Assembly: GCF_964340395.1 (NCBI RefSeq)
Contig: NC_135560.1
Location: 13,836,098 to 13,900,097 of the forward strand
Origin: Glandiceps talaboti
Lineage: Eukaryota > Hemichordata > Enteropneusta > Spengelidae
Reading direction: 5' to 3'
DNA length: 64,000 nucleotides
The notes under the pieces are model-generated. The model was given only the letters and a program-made list of their open reading frames with translations, was not told the origin of the DNA and ran no database searches. Position numbers and translations under genes: made by a program. Numbering within the stretch: the first letter of the stretch is position 1; each line of letters begins with the position of its first letter. Of the stretch, positions 1 to 43,225 are shown piece by piece.

Positions 1-69
1 CATTTTTGACACATAGATAGACATATTTCAACTCTAGACTAATAATAACAATAACAAATGACAGAGACA

Positions 70-3813
<3,744 letters not shown>

Positions 3814-4276
3814 AAAGGGGAACTCCACTCCAGGAAATGAGGGCAATTTCGTAAACTCTGGGTTCTGGAGATTTATTTCAAGATGTCACAGTACATCAGA
3901 TCAACTTCACGGGATTTGTCAAGAAACATCAAATTGAAACTTGTTTCATATTCACTGTCCTAGCAGTAATACAGATGGATAGAAATTGATGTGCATGACT
4001 ATTTATCAGAAGATAATATAATAAGCACTTAGGAGTCATGAATATGCATTGTTCATTTAATACATGTGCATGTCTGCTGACACCCATGGGGCACCTCTGG
4101 ACCACTGCTAACATGTAAGACAGTCACAGAACAATGAATTCGAATTTGAGGAACCAGTTTCATTTTGGCGTTTCTTGAAAATTGCGCGAAATTTAAGCGA
4201 TATAACAGCATGAAATGTTTCTCCATAACCCAAAGTTTACAAACATTCCTTTATTCCTGGAGGGGCGTTCCCCGTT
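3814..4276. mobile_element. Foldback / TIR element in the 3' flank of the receptor gene
   Basis: The left end (AAGGGGAACTCCACTCCAGG onward, about 55 bp) is an imperfect reverse complement of the right end at 4222-4276 (reverse strand: GGGGAACGCCCCTCCAGGAA onward). No ORF of transposase type lies between. This is the structure of a non-autonomous MITE. The right arm contains an AATAAA on the minus strand that could serve the receptor transcript. Confidence 0.6.
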
Positions 4277-4352
4277 AGGTTGCGACTTCCCGACTGAAAA
4301 TAACTGTCTACTATTATAATGTATCTCGATTAATGTTTAATATATTTTCATC

Positions 4353-4358
4353 TTTATT
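4353..4358 (-). terminator. Candidate polyadenylation signal of the receptor gene
   Basis: TTTATT on the plus strand is AATAAA on the minus strand, about 215 nt after the stop codon. A second copy lies at 4250-4255 inside an inverted-repeat element. No transcript data available. Confidence 0.4.
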
Positions 4359-4572
4359 CTTATAAAACTAAAATTCCATCCTCATCCCCAGCCCCCACCC
4401 CCACCACCCCACCAGTAGTCCGCCCTCTCATATTGTTACATAGAAAGTGGCTGTTATCGTGTCGTGCTGACGTGACGTCACAGTATGACTTGTTTCTGAT
4501 AAGTTCCATCAATATAAGCAAAAAAGGATGACACCATAAAGTTGGCAATGTAGTTAAGGAAATGTGCTTGTT

Positions 4573-31637
<27,065 letters not shown>

Positions 31638-31716
31638 TTTTATCGTAAGCAAAAAAAGAGTCGATGTATGCGTACACTGTTGGACATTGAAATGTAAAGG
31701 CAGCGGAAGGCACTGT

Positions 31717-31725
31717 CCTTAAATG
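31717..31725 (-). promoter_or_regulatory. Possible TATA-like element of the receptor gene
   Basis: The minus strand reads ATTTAAGG about 85 nt upstream of the exon 1 ATG. Weak match; no initiator assigned. Confidence 0.2.
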
Positions 31726-34700
31726 GCGGGGGAGTCTTCATCATACTACCGGAGGAAGTTTATGGCATATTCAGTAGAGAGGGTATTGAGATAAGGTTGA
31801 GCGTACGATGTAAAGGAAGTATGTCAATCTTGATAAGTGATTGAGGGAAATCAGCCAAAAAAAATGGCTCAAAATAGTCTGAAAGGGCATCTCAGGAGCA
31901 CACCGAGCTGTTCAAGCCTTCAATGGCTATCCTGTTCCATGCCTCTCCTGTCGACTGAGGGGAACAGTGCGCTCGTTGTCAACTACTACCGAACTTTGTG
32001 AAGACATATACATTTGTACCTTAAATTTAAATCAGATAAATATTGGAACAGAAAATAATAAAAATAGGGATGCAAAATAAGTAAGAGACTGGTAGCTATC
32101 AGTTTCGTATGAAGTTTATTTGTTCTGTTTATGTTCCTCTTTTAGAATAAGTTCGAGTGACTGAGTTATTTTGAAGTTTCGCTCTTCCTGTTGAAAATAG
32201 ATATGTCCGCAAAATAAGCTGCATTCCCCATTGGCGATTAATTTCCGACTTCAAAAGGTGTCAGTTTTGTGTATGATTCCATATTCCATATAATATTTAG
32301 AATAATTACATTTTTCAAAATGTCAGTGGCTCTTAGTCTGCTTATTTTCTGTTCAAATATAACAGACAAATTGTTTCACTCCTATTTTCAAAATAACAGT
32401 AGAAGGTATCTGTCTTCTAGTACATTATGTTGAAGAAATTCAATTTTCGATGTAGACCCGTACGATACATAAATGTTTTATGCTTCAAAACATGGCAGTT
32501 ACGTGTGGTGTGAAAAAAGTCGTCCACAAGGTTCACAAAGATTTAGATCAAGCACGGATTCGAAATGTATATCGCCATAAAAAGTTGACCCGACGTCACC
32601 TTTCGCTTGGAATGTCGAGAAAAGAAGTGTGATTTGTATTCCCTGCTAGGCGTACAGCTGCTGAACGCGAATCGTGAAAGCAGAAATTGTATACTGGTGA
32701 GCTGAAATCCGTTTTACAAGAAACCGTTTGCATTGAACGGTTAAAGAAATGCCTAAAGTATCAAATGTTAAATTTCTATTGGAGATTCCGTAGTAAGTGC
32801 CAGATGTTGCTATGTATTAATACCAACATTTCGGGTTGTTCAATAGGGAGCATTTTCAAAAGGACAGAGCGGGATCCGGTATTAACGCTGTTGTATATTA
32901 ACATCGAAAGAAGTAATTGATTGCTCACAGATTTGCTACATACAAGTAATCTATTAACGCAGTAATGCTCTTATCGTTTCGTTCCACCTTATACTGCTTT
33001 GTCCATTTTACAAGAATTACTGCTATTTCAAATTCACGATCAGTACGTGTTTGTTTCCCCTTGCCTCTTTTGATAAAAGAGAGAGAAAATATTGTCACAA
33101 ATAGCTGACGTTAGATGATTACCATTTTTGCATTAGATATAAAAATCCAATTCGGTAGATGGTTTTTTTTAGCACTTCTCGTCATCGCATGGAAGTCTTA
33201 CAGTTGTTTACAACGCATTAAGAAACCCTGCTAGTTTCTGTTTGAAATAAAAGCTTGCCACCACGCGTGTGTATTTTGTTAGCTGTACGGCAAGAGATTG
33301 GTGTATAGCCCTCTAGTCATGGTGAATACAAAAAAGAACACGGCGCGAAAACAGATAACTAAACAAAAGTTCTAACTTCACCGTTATCAACACTGATAGT
33401 AAATATAGTTAAATATTACATATTATTATTATCGATGTCTGTCTTTATTTATCATCTCACGAGCGTGGATTGCCACTCTGATGTGATATTATCCGTTTCA
33501 GTATCTATACAATGCAGCATAGAATACGTCAATAGCCACTAATGTGAAATGCGTCCGCTCAAACCGTAGTGAAGATATAGTTCAGCGATAAATTGTACTA
33601 GAAATCGTTGGTGGAATACATAGTGACATCAGACGCACATTAGGCATTAATCACCAGCATATTTGAAGACAGGTTGTGACACTACCATGGGCACTATTGT
33701 CAAAAGTGTTGTCATAAATTATCACGTTTCTACACACACTGGGAAATTCAATAGGTGGGTCTCTAAAGATGAACACAAATAAAGCAACCACTGTGTATAA
33801 TAACATGAAGGTAGATCCTAATTCTACGGATTTTTATCTTCAATTTACGTGTATCTTTGAGGTTCACAATTTTTGTTTTGTTTTTAGTACTAATGATAGT
33901 GTGGACCAGACATCTGTCTGTTCGGTGAATGTCTGGGTTTGAATAATGATCATTATTTCGTCGTTATCAATATATGTGTTGCCTAACGACGCAGAAAACG
34001 ACTCTGTACATGTCCACTGCAATGATAGGCTGCCAAGTTAATGATATAGATGGGGTTTTAAAATATATTCAGTCTTCTTGTATGTTGTGAAAGTGAAAGG
34101 GGCCTAAAATCCTTTTCGCACACCGACATGTTTTTTAGGTGATCAGAGGCGTTGCAAACTTCAAGGTTCAGTACGTACACGACACGTCTTTGAAAACCTT
34201 AGCATCACATATACTTCATTCATTTTGCCCCGAGGAACTCTTTTTTTTTACATGTTTACTCACTTTCTCCATTACTCCTAGTAGATGATTACGCATCTAA
34301 GTTTAGTTCATCATGCGCCACAAACAATTCTTCATGTTTATGCTCAGCTACCATATATTGGTAACTTTTATTTGATAAATTGTCGTTATATACCCATACA
34401 CGATGAAATCGGAGTTTCAATTTGAAAGTTGTATTTCTAGATTTGTTCAACTTAATTTAGCACTCAATACACATTTTCGTTAATTATTGAACTGTCTACT
34501 ATTTATCTGCATCGACTTCGCTTACAGATACTCGTGATCACTTAAGGAAAGTGAAGAGACGGGTACAAACGACATCGCTATATCTTGCACCCTACTTAAA
34601 CTCAGCAGGAGCCTCCAGGAAATCACCTGAATTAGGGCATTTTTGTCCAGATAATTTTCTTTGATACGGAATAATTTAAATCGGTCTGCCCTAATTATCA

Positions 34701-36370
34701 CGAGACGCCGTGAATATGTACAACAAGATTAGGTACAACGGTAGATGAAGTAACTCTCCGTGTGGAAACTGTCCTCTCTGAATTGTTTTAGAGTGTTTTT
34801 AATAGATCTTGAGGTACTCAACTAAAGAAACGACAACCTCAGACCCTTGTCAACGTGCACGCCAGTAGTATTCAGAGATGGGGGGGGAGACGAAGGCAAT
34901 GTCAGTCAACTTTGCAGTTACAAGTATTCACTTATTCTTTGGTGATAAATATTACATTTAACACTTCTTTATAACAACTCTCTGACCAGATTCCCACGTG
35001 TGCATGTCTACATGGCATTGCAGTTGTGCATTGCTATCTGAGCTGAAGTATGGTAAACGGACGGGGAAAGTATGATTTCCCGCTGAGCTTCAATGTTAAG
35101 GGCGTGACGTCATAGCCGGTAAATGTTGATATTTGTAGATGCAAGGTCGGGTTAGTTTCCGTTACTTGGGGACACGAGTGCATCTATTTCTAGATAATGT
35201 GTGTTAGTCTAAACAAGCATTGCACCCATATCAGTAGTAAACGTGTAGAGCTATGTATATTTAAAGTGTTCTGAAGTTTTCGCTGCATGCCCGTGAACTT
35301 TCCTTGAGCAGCCTATTATGAAATAGATTAACTTGACTTCTAGATAACAGTCAAATTCTAACCCGGTGACTTCTAAAAATCCACAGAAATCGCTTGATTC
35401 AGAAACCGATTGAATTGCTAATAGATTTCACACTGTTTGAATATTAGACGCATCGCAGCATTCATTCATTGAACGACGTTCGATCGACTCGAACCTACAG
35501 ACCCGTAAACAAATTAATAGAGACTTGAACAACGTTAAATGTACTACTAGTTGAAAGAAGTCCGCCTCAAACAGGTATCCGGCATTATATAGCGTCATTC
35601 ACATGCATGTTGGTAGTGAGCTGAGTGACTGCTAACAACACAACCATATCTTTCTTGTACTTCTATGTCATATTTTACAATAAATAATTGTTGACCATCA
35701 TAGTAGGGAAAAAGTATAAAAACGAATCGATTAGTTTCACCACCATCTTCGCGTTGCTTTCCCTTTCCAAAGAACTATCAACAATCCATAAGTTAAGTTA
35801 CTCTTCAATTTCCAAGGGCGGGGTCCACACGTGCTGAAGTTTTGTCCACCAACAGTTGGGTGATCAGTGTTGGGTTACCTCGGAAACATTATAAATCAAT
35901 GGGGTTTTTTTTACGGAATGAGCTATAGTTGAATGCAATGTTTCTCATTACTTTTCATCGTACTAAGTGAAGTGGTCTTGTTCTGACTAGCTTCTGATTT
36001 TTATCTTGCCTACATGGTCTATTAAGTCTATGTGTTGGGGAAGAGAATATACTAAGAACGTGCGTTGCCTAGCAAGGTCACCCAAGTAATCACAAATCGT
36101 CGACTACTTGGTCGATTCTTAAGGAAAGTGACTTTCTCCATCAATTCCCTGATACATTTATGATAGCGGCGGGAAAAAATTGCCAATGCCTTACAGCTCC
36201 TGGTGTTGGTATTTCTACAAAATATGCATATATATGGGCTAATGTTTTGAGCTGCTAATATCCATCCACCCCCACCCTATACGGGTGACTTGCAATATGT
36301 ATTTTACACATCGCGTGTGGTTGATTTTTAAGGGTTGGTGAATATAATAAATAACTTTATACATGATCAT

Positions 36371-36545
36371 TTAAAGTGGTCAGATGGGTGAGAATTGTTT
36401 TAATGAATAAAACAACTTCTTTATATAAGTATGTATAATACATGAAACAACAGCCCTAGTCCGTGTTTGAAACGCAATAAGCTGCAAACAAAAGACTAAA
36501 AAGTATGCATGGAGTATAATAACTAACGTTTTACGTATTCTTTTT
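36371..36545. mobile_element. Foldback family 2, half copy
   Basis: TTAAAGTGGTCAGATGGGTG matches the terminus of the 10775-11126 element, followed by CATGAAACAACAGCCCTAGT and CGTGTTTGAAACGCAATA, which match its inner arm. The second arm is missing. Confidence 0.55.
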
Positions 36546-39500
36546 TACTTTTTATCCCTCAGACTGAAGGAATCGCAATTTGTTTCTGTATCGAACTTTT
36601 GATCTTGTCCCCTTCCAGCTTATGAGAACCCCACCCCCACCCATATGATAATGATACCATAGTAATTACAATACAGATATCCATTTAATATGTTTATGAG
36701 TAATGCTAATATGAAACAATTTGACGTTATAAGAATTGATGTTGGATAAATACAGATGTTAAATTCAATAGCGATTATATACATGTAACCAAGTGTGTAT
36801 CACTAAACTAGTCAAGATCCAAGATTTGTTTGATGACGTAACCGAGAAAACAAACAATAAGACTAAGAGTGGCGAAAACCTATTTTTAGAACAGAGAAAC
36901 TCAGAAACAACCAACAACCATCTAGAGTAGTTCAAGATTTTTTTATGAATTTATTATATTTCATGACATTCTCATCATTGAACACATAAGAAATTTGGAA
37001 TTATTAAAATATGTTTGAAATATTTTTGCACAGTGAAAACGAAACTAGATTATTCTTCTATGGTTCTATCATGTTTTAACGGTAAAAGTCACATAAAGTT
37101 TTTAAAAGTTCAACGGACTATATATTGAACCAAGAAGAAATTTAGAATTAGCAAATATAATTATATATTTGAAATATAGATTGTTCTATTCTTTAAAGGT
37201 ATTTATTAAACATACATTTTTTTAAATCTTTCAGCTGAAACTTCCACCTATCATATTTTTTTGCTTCATAATGTTACATCAATTTAATAACACGATGGTC
37301 CTGAATCTAACGCATTGTGATGGGGGATTTTTCTCCTTGCACGGCATGCCAAATACTCGATATAACAACCACAGACCTACACTTTACATTTATGTATGAG
37401 TAGAAACATGCTTACACGATCCTCAATACATATTCATATACTTATCTGCATCTTCAACAATTCGTGAATGAAACAGGAGACAAGGCTTTCCTTAGTTCTG
37501 TCGAAATATGACTGTACTTTCTCTCATTCATCATAAAATATTGTGAAAACAAATCTCTGCCGTTTCCTGCCATACCATAAACGTGATATCATGTTGACCT
37601 TTAGTTTTTGGACAGAATTCAAAACGTTGTATCTAGCTACTTTAAATTCTTCATACATACAGGTTTTGAATGACAACAATGTAATAAAATTGCTAACGAA
37701 AACTATTCTCGAACTATTTTTTTTCTATTTAGATCAGAAAAATCACCCCATATGTAGCCAATGAAATCAAAATATTGATATCAGAGTTCAAACAATCGTT
37801 GCCATGCCATCATCCTAATTCAATTAATGGTTCAAACACATAATTCATTGATCAGTGTATGACGGAATCGTAACACTGGCTGAAATGACTTTCAAAACTT
37901 AAACGCTGTCCATCAATTTCATCCCGTGCCGTGTTCCATATTTGCATATTTTAACGTGAAATGTACAAGCTTATACTTACAAGATGAACGTTCACATTAT
38001 TCATTTATACGGGTTACTGTAATTTACAAAGAACTAGTCAGTTTCTGTAATCCAGTGTCTAATTAAATGAAATCAACACATATTTTTTGATAATTTATAT
38101 GCTAATTATTTTTCTACAGACAATATTGTCTTGATTATCTTAAGTTGTTTTCTCCCGATATCAAATAATTTTTTAACGGCTTTATAAACATTATTCATTC
38201 TGACACAAGCATAATTTTCTGAAATTGTTATATTTAGACCACGTCGTTGACACTTAAACCGTAATAGTTATTTTCAACAGTGATGCTAAAAGAAACGCAT
38301 GAAACGTGCACATCGCTTCTTTCTTTTTCTCTGTGTGTATATGTGTGTGTGTGAGTACGTGTACGTGTGTCTGTGTCAAAACAAAACACTTCCAATAAAC
38401 CTATACCGATAAGTCAATCCTCAATATTGTTAAGTGTTTTAGATTTTTTCACAGTATATATAATTTAAAAGCAAACTGCTGACCATGTTCTTAATTGTGT
38501 TATTGATCGCATATTCGATGGATAACCAGGAAACCCATTTGTTCGAGCAACGACAATTCACACGGGTGAGATTGTGTTGTTTACTTCACACTAGAAGCGA
38601 TTGCTACAGAGAGATGAAAAGTTGTGCAATTAAGTGTTTTATATAAGGCTTACTCACAACCTGTTTTCTCCTTATTTGCTATGGCGGTATTATAAAGCGT
38701 TTAAAGTATATTTTATATTAGTTGGAGAGTTCGCTTGAAGCAAAATTGGTTACTTCTCTAGCGTATAATGTAGGGATCATACGAACTTACTGTGAAATGC
38801 ATGAAATGAATCTCAAACACAGCAATAATTGACGGATAAATAGCCTCGAAGTATGTCGACTTTTTCATCAAATTTCTAATAAAACGTGAAAGGTAAAGGA
38901 TCCATCCCTTGCTCTGCTCCCTTTTCGATTTGCGTTTAATTTTGTTGGGCTGACGTAGAGTCTGCCTTGCTGGAGTGAGGGCAACGAGTCGATTTAATGA
39001 AGATGTCAGTCGTCAAAAACTACGACCGTGAGCTATGCCTTCTTAACGAAAAGATAGTTGGCAGGCATTTGACCTTTTGACCCAGTGAAATGTGATAGTG
39101 TCCAATTTAAATGAATCTGGTGATCGATTGTCAACGAAAGTGGTTTTCCTCACCAATACTTAAGGTGTAGGCATTTAAATGAAATAATATATCGTGAATG
39201 GGAGAAAATAGCTAAAGACAAACGACTGTATATTTTGGGGGTCGTGTACCTGTTATCGCTTCCAATCGTAATTAAAGAACAAAATTAAGTTGAATCGGAT
39301 TTTGCTCAGTCATAATCCGTCTTTTAACGATGTCACTAAAATATGAGTTTTCAGTGTAATTTGTGAACGCATGTAGGTTTTAAAAATAACCCAAGTTTTT
39401 ACCTTCGGCTATTAATTAGCACTCTGAATTATTCAAGCAATCGTAGCAGCCACTGAACTATGTTTCTAATTTCGAACCTTAAATGTTATTCTCACAAAGT

Positions 39501-39865
39501 ATTATCTTTAGAAGCCTTGCTATTTTAGTGATATACGAGGCTCGTCGTCCAAAAAAGGCTACAAGAACAGAACGGGAATATAACAAATGGTGTCTTTTAT
39601 CTCATTTGACCATTACAAATTCGAGGAATTGTATGGCCTAGCCATCAGGATTTTTATTTTTTTTATTTTTTTTATTTATTTATCTGTGATCTTTATTGGT
39701 TTGCGATAAAAAGACTAAACTCACGCGTGACTGAGTAATTTCTTGTGATTGCTTAAGATCGTTTTAATAGAATCAAGTGGTGGTACACGAGATTCGTGCG
39801 ACAGTCACATAAGATTCCTTTTTATTCACAAATCGATAATTGATATAAAAAAACACCACAAATCA

Positions 39866-39868
39866 TTC

Positions 39869-39914
<46 letters not shown>
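39866..39914. repeat. (CAAT)n microsatellite
   Basis: About 12 units of TCAA. Confidence 0.95.
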
Positions 39915-39917
<3 letters not shown>

Positions 39918-42061
39918 CACCATTGTACCAGTCTATATATGACCATACGAATAATTGATCATGATTGAACTTCATAATTTCTCACACATTACAACTTAGT
40001 CATCTGCACCTCGTTGAGGAGTTCGTAGTAACAAGCTTCAATTTTGATTTTTTTTTTTTAAATTGCAATTATTCATCTAGACCATAGCGCTTGGTCTAAA
40101 ACATTTAAGCTACAGTGGTCGTGTTAGAAATGGTTATGGGTATGACAACTTCTCATGTTTGAGCAACAAAGCTACAGTGGTCGTGTTGAGAAATCGCTAT
40201 GACGATTAACTAACAAACTCAGAACTGTAGAATGACTCACCGAATTCTCAGTAATGGTTTAGTATGAAGAGCTGAGTTGCAGGAGTATACCGGGGCCTCG
40301 ATAGCTAAAAATAAAACAAACACTCTCTGCTCTTAATACGGATGGCGCTAGGGCGGAGATACAGTTTATAACTAACTTATCACCATGCCAACTTTTTGAC
40401 AAAGTAAAAACAATATTTTATTAAAGTAAGGTATTGTTCGCGAGATAAATTGTTACACTTCAAAAGTTCGTACATTGTATTGCTACAATTACACGTTGCC
40501 TTAACATTTCATTTGTCGACTTTAGAAAAGGTTTTTTTGCCATTGCATTGATTTCAAAGAGTGTTCACTCCAGCATAACTAATCGTGTATAAAGGACAGT
40601 TGCCATAAATTTCATTAAATGCATAACTGAGTGAACAAACTGAATGCAAGAGATTGTATTTAATATACTTCCAATGGGTTTATACATCACTGGCGTTATA
40701 TTTGAATGTTGTATGAAAGACGACAGAATGAGGAAGTTATATGAACATACTGATCATCCAAACGTTCCCCAAATCCACCAATTTGTTCAAGTTTTGCGAA
40801 AACGGAAATGAATTCTTTCTATTATCCGAGGAATACACAAACACATGTGAATTGCATTGCCAGAAATTTAGTTCATACAATTCATTTTTGGACGGTGCCG
40901 TAAAAGAGGCTGTGCTTTACGACGATGACGTAACTTTCATTTGTGTGAAGTTGTTAGGAATATCAATAACTGTAAAAAGCTACAAACGGTTTCAGTATAT
41001 ATTTTTTAAAGTATATGAACCAGATGACATTTTTATAGTTGTGTTTAAGTTATTGTATTTACAGGTGTTTTTTTTTCTTTCTTACTCACACAAAACATAG
41101 ATTACATGAATGTATAGACTAGTAAGAGTGTCCTGCTGAAATTCAGTTATTGTCGTTTCATATTTAGAGAGTTATCACTACACGATAAGCGAAGGTTCGA
41201 TCGTCCGGAAAGACTTCGACTTTAATCAATTTCAATCGATAAAAAACTGTGGTTATCGAGGCTAATAAGTTGTTGACGTGAGATCTAATGATAGTGCAAG
41301 GTCATGGTCTCCACGAGTAATACATATTGCAGATAGAATGTACGAAGATGCGACAACGAATCCAAAAATACTAAATCACTTCGCCAGAATGCTTCTTATC
41401 CGACGAGTTTTATATTCTACTAGGATTTGTATTCCCTGCATAGCGTCAAAACAAACCACGATTAATTTATATCGCAAAACCACAACGATTTACCTAAAGC
41501 TGTACTATGTGATACAACAAAGAGGTTGAACACGTTGTTTTTTCCCATTTATCGACTAATTTGCAATGATTTACTTAAGTTTTGGGTTTTCACTGATGCT
41601 TTTATTGTAGTCCATTTCAAAAAGAAAAATTATTATCAAATTTTAGCGGTGATAAGTCCATAATTGTCCATATCACTCGTACGCTCTTCATTTCATCACG
41701 TCGTGAACGTGTTTCTAAAAGAACCCCCCAAAAATATGAGTCCGCAGTTGAAATGCGCATGTGCGATGAATTGTCATGGTATGACATATCGGTATAGGAA
41801 GCACCATCGCACTGATGTTCATGACATGACGTTCTTATCTATTAGTGGTCTCTCCTCTTGACCCGATCGTTACGTCAGACCAGTGATAGTTAGACGAAAG
41901 CTTATCTTTGATCCAATGGGCGTGTTCATTATCATTCGGTTTGATGAAGAAAACATTTCCGAGCTCACTCCGGGCTATGGGTTTTACTGACCATCACTGC
42001 AACACCCGTTACACTCTATCAAGTTTATCACTTCGATGCAAACATCTTAACCGGTGACAGG

Positions 42062-43225
42062 ATGATGATGATGTTTAATACTTCTGACAACAATGACACC
42101 TACAATGATGATGTACCGGAATGGCTATCTAACGTCTTTCTACCATTGATGTCATCCATCGTCTGTATAACTGGTATTTTAGGTAATGGTTTCGTTATAT
42201 TTATACTCTTGCAATATTCCGGCCTGCGAACTGTACCTAACGTTTATATCTTCAACTTAGCTCTGGCAGATCTGCTCTTTCTGTGCAGTCTTCCCTTTCT
42301 GACCTACTCATCACATGTTCGACACTGGATCTTCGGTGAGGTGCTTTGCAAAATCGTGATGGGCATAGATAGTATGAACATGTTCACCGGAATATTTATA
42401 CTAACTGCGATGAGTATAGATCGTTACATGGCTATTGTTCATGGCATACGCTCGATGAAATACCGCACGGTTAAAGCGGCAAAGATCATCAATTGCTTAA
42501 TGTGGTTATTGTCGGCAATTGCAACCCTCCCGGTTTGGATCTATGCTACAACTATACCATTGGAGGAAGGGAGTGATATCCTTGCGTGTGATATCATTTG
42601 GCCCGAAAACATGCACAGTTACGGTGCCTGGTTCATAATTTACACTTTCCTCATCGGGTTTCTCCTACCTGTTCTCATCATATCCGGCTGCTACATCTTC
42701 ATCCTAAGTCACGTAAGAACCTCTGGTCCAAGATCTGAAAATAATCGAAAATCATCATCGGCATCAAAAAGAGTCTTTATTATGGTGTCGTTAGCAGTGG
42801 CGGCATTTGTCGTGTGTTGGCTTCCCTTTTATACTCTACGATTACTGTATAAAGTATTTAATTATTATAGTGACCAGTTGAAGATATTTTTCATCATCAC
42901 AACATGTCTGGGATATGCTAACAGTGCACTCAACCCCCTCATATACACGTACCCCGGTGGAAATTTCAGACGGAACCTCGCTCAAATAAGACGAAGATCG
43001 GGAAGCAGAAAAAGTTCGTTCAGGACTTCTGATCGCCATTCAACAATAAGACACGGGTGTGGTGAGAATGCAGAAAAACGCCGTATAAAGCAGCGACGTA
43101 AAAGAAGATATCAACGCTACCGTGATGACACGGCTCACGGCGGATACGAAACCACGTACACGTCTTGTGTCGTCATTCAGAACAATTCCCGTGAGGTCAT
43201 TGGCGAACTTGTTTCCGTCATCTAA
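42062..43225 (+). CDS. Somatostatin / allatostatin-C-type class A GPCR
   Basis: A single-exon, 387-residue seven-transmembrane receptor. Visible signatures: GNGFVIF in TM1; NLALADLLFL with Asp70 (2.50); disulfide Cys96 (3.25) to Cys176 in loop 2; Asp103 (3.32) in VMGIDSMNMFTGIF; DRY at 120-122; YGAWFIIYTFLIGFLLPVLI in TM5; CWLPFY at 252-257; NPLIY at 291-295. The TM3, TM5 and TM6 segments resemble the somatostatin/opioid/galanin group, in which Asp3.32 contacts peptide ligands; somatostatin or allatostatin-C receptors are the best fit. Asn6 and Asn11 are extracellular N-glycosylation sites. Odd points: helix 8 starts YPGGNF rather than the usual S-D-N-F type; the tail is long and very basic (RRRSGSRK, KRRIKQRRKRR). 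The tail ends VSVI, fitting a class I PDZ ligand (S-x-hydrophobic). It starts with four Met codons, so the exact initiator is uncertain by a few residues. Gi/o coupling is inferred from the family. Confidence 0.88.
   Translation: MMMMFNTSDNNDTYNDDVPEWLSNVFLPLMSSIVCITGILGNGFVIFILLQYSGLRTVPNVYIFNLALADLLFLCSLPFLTYSSHVRHWIFGEVLCKIVMGIDSMNMFTGIFILTAMSIDRYMAIVHGIRSMKYRTVKAAKIINCLMWLLSAIATLPVWIYATTIPLEEGSDILACDIIWPENMHSYGAWFIIYTFLIGFLLPVLIISGCYIFILSHVRTSGPRSENNRKSSSASKRVFIMVSLAVAAFVVCWLPFYTLRLLYKVFNYYSDQLKIFFIITTCLGYANSALNPLIYTYPGGNFRRNLAQIRRRSGSRKSSFRTSDRHSTIRHGCGENAEKRRIKQRRKRRYQRYRDDTAHGGYETTYTSCVVIQNNSREVIGELVSVI

Larger units (their letters stand above)
31740..42061. other. 10-kb intergenic spacer
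   Basis: AT-rich DNA between the divergently oriented receptor and GPCR genes. I see only short ORFs, a foldback family 2 fragment (36371-36545) and a CAAT tract (39866-39914). It presumably contains the promoters of both flanking genes, but no element can be assigned. Confidence 0.6.

Noticed and set aside
40741-41100. 119-codon plus-strand ORF
   Set aside because: It starts at an ATG and has a mixed composition, but no domain, no splice sites and no neighbour that would explain it. In AT-rich intergenic DNA it is most likely chance.
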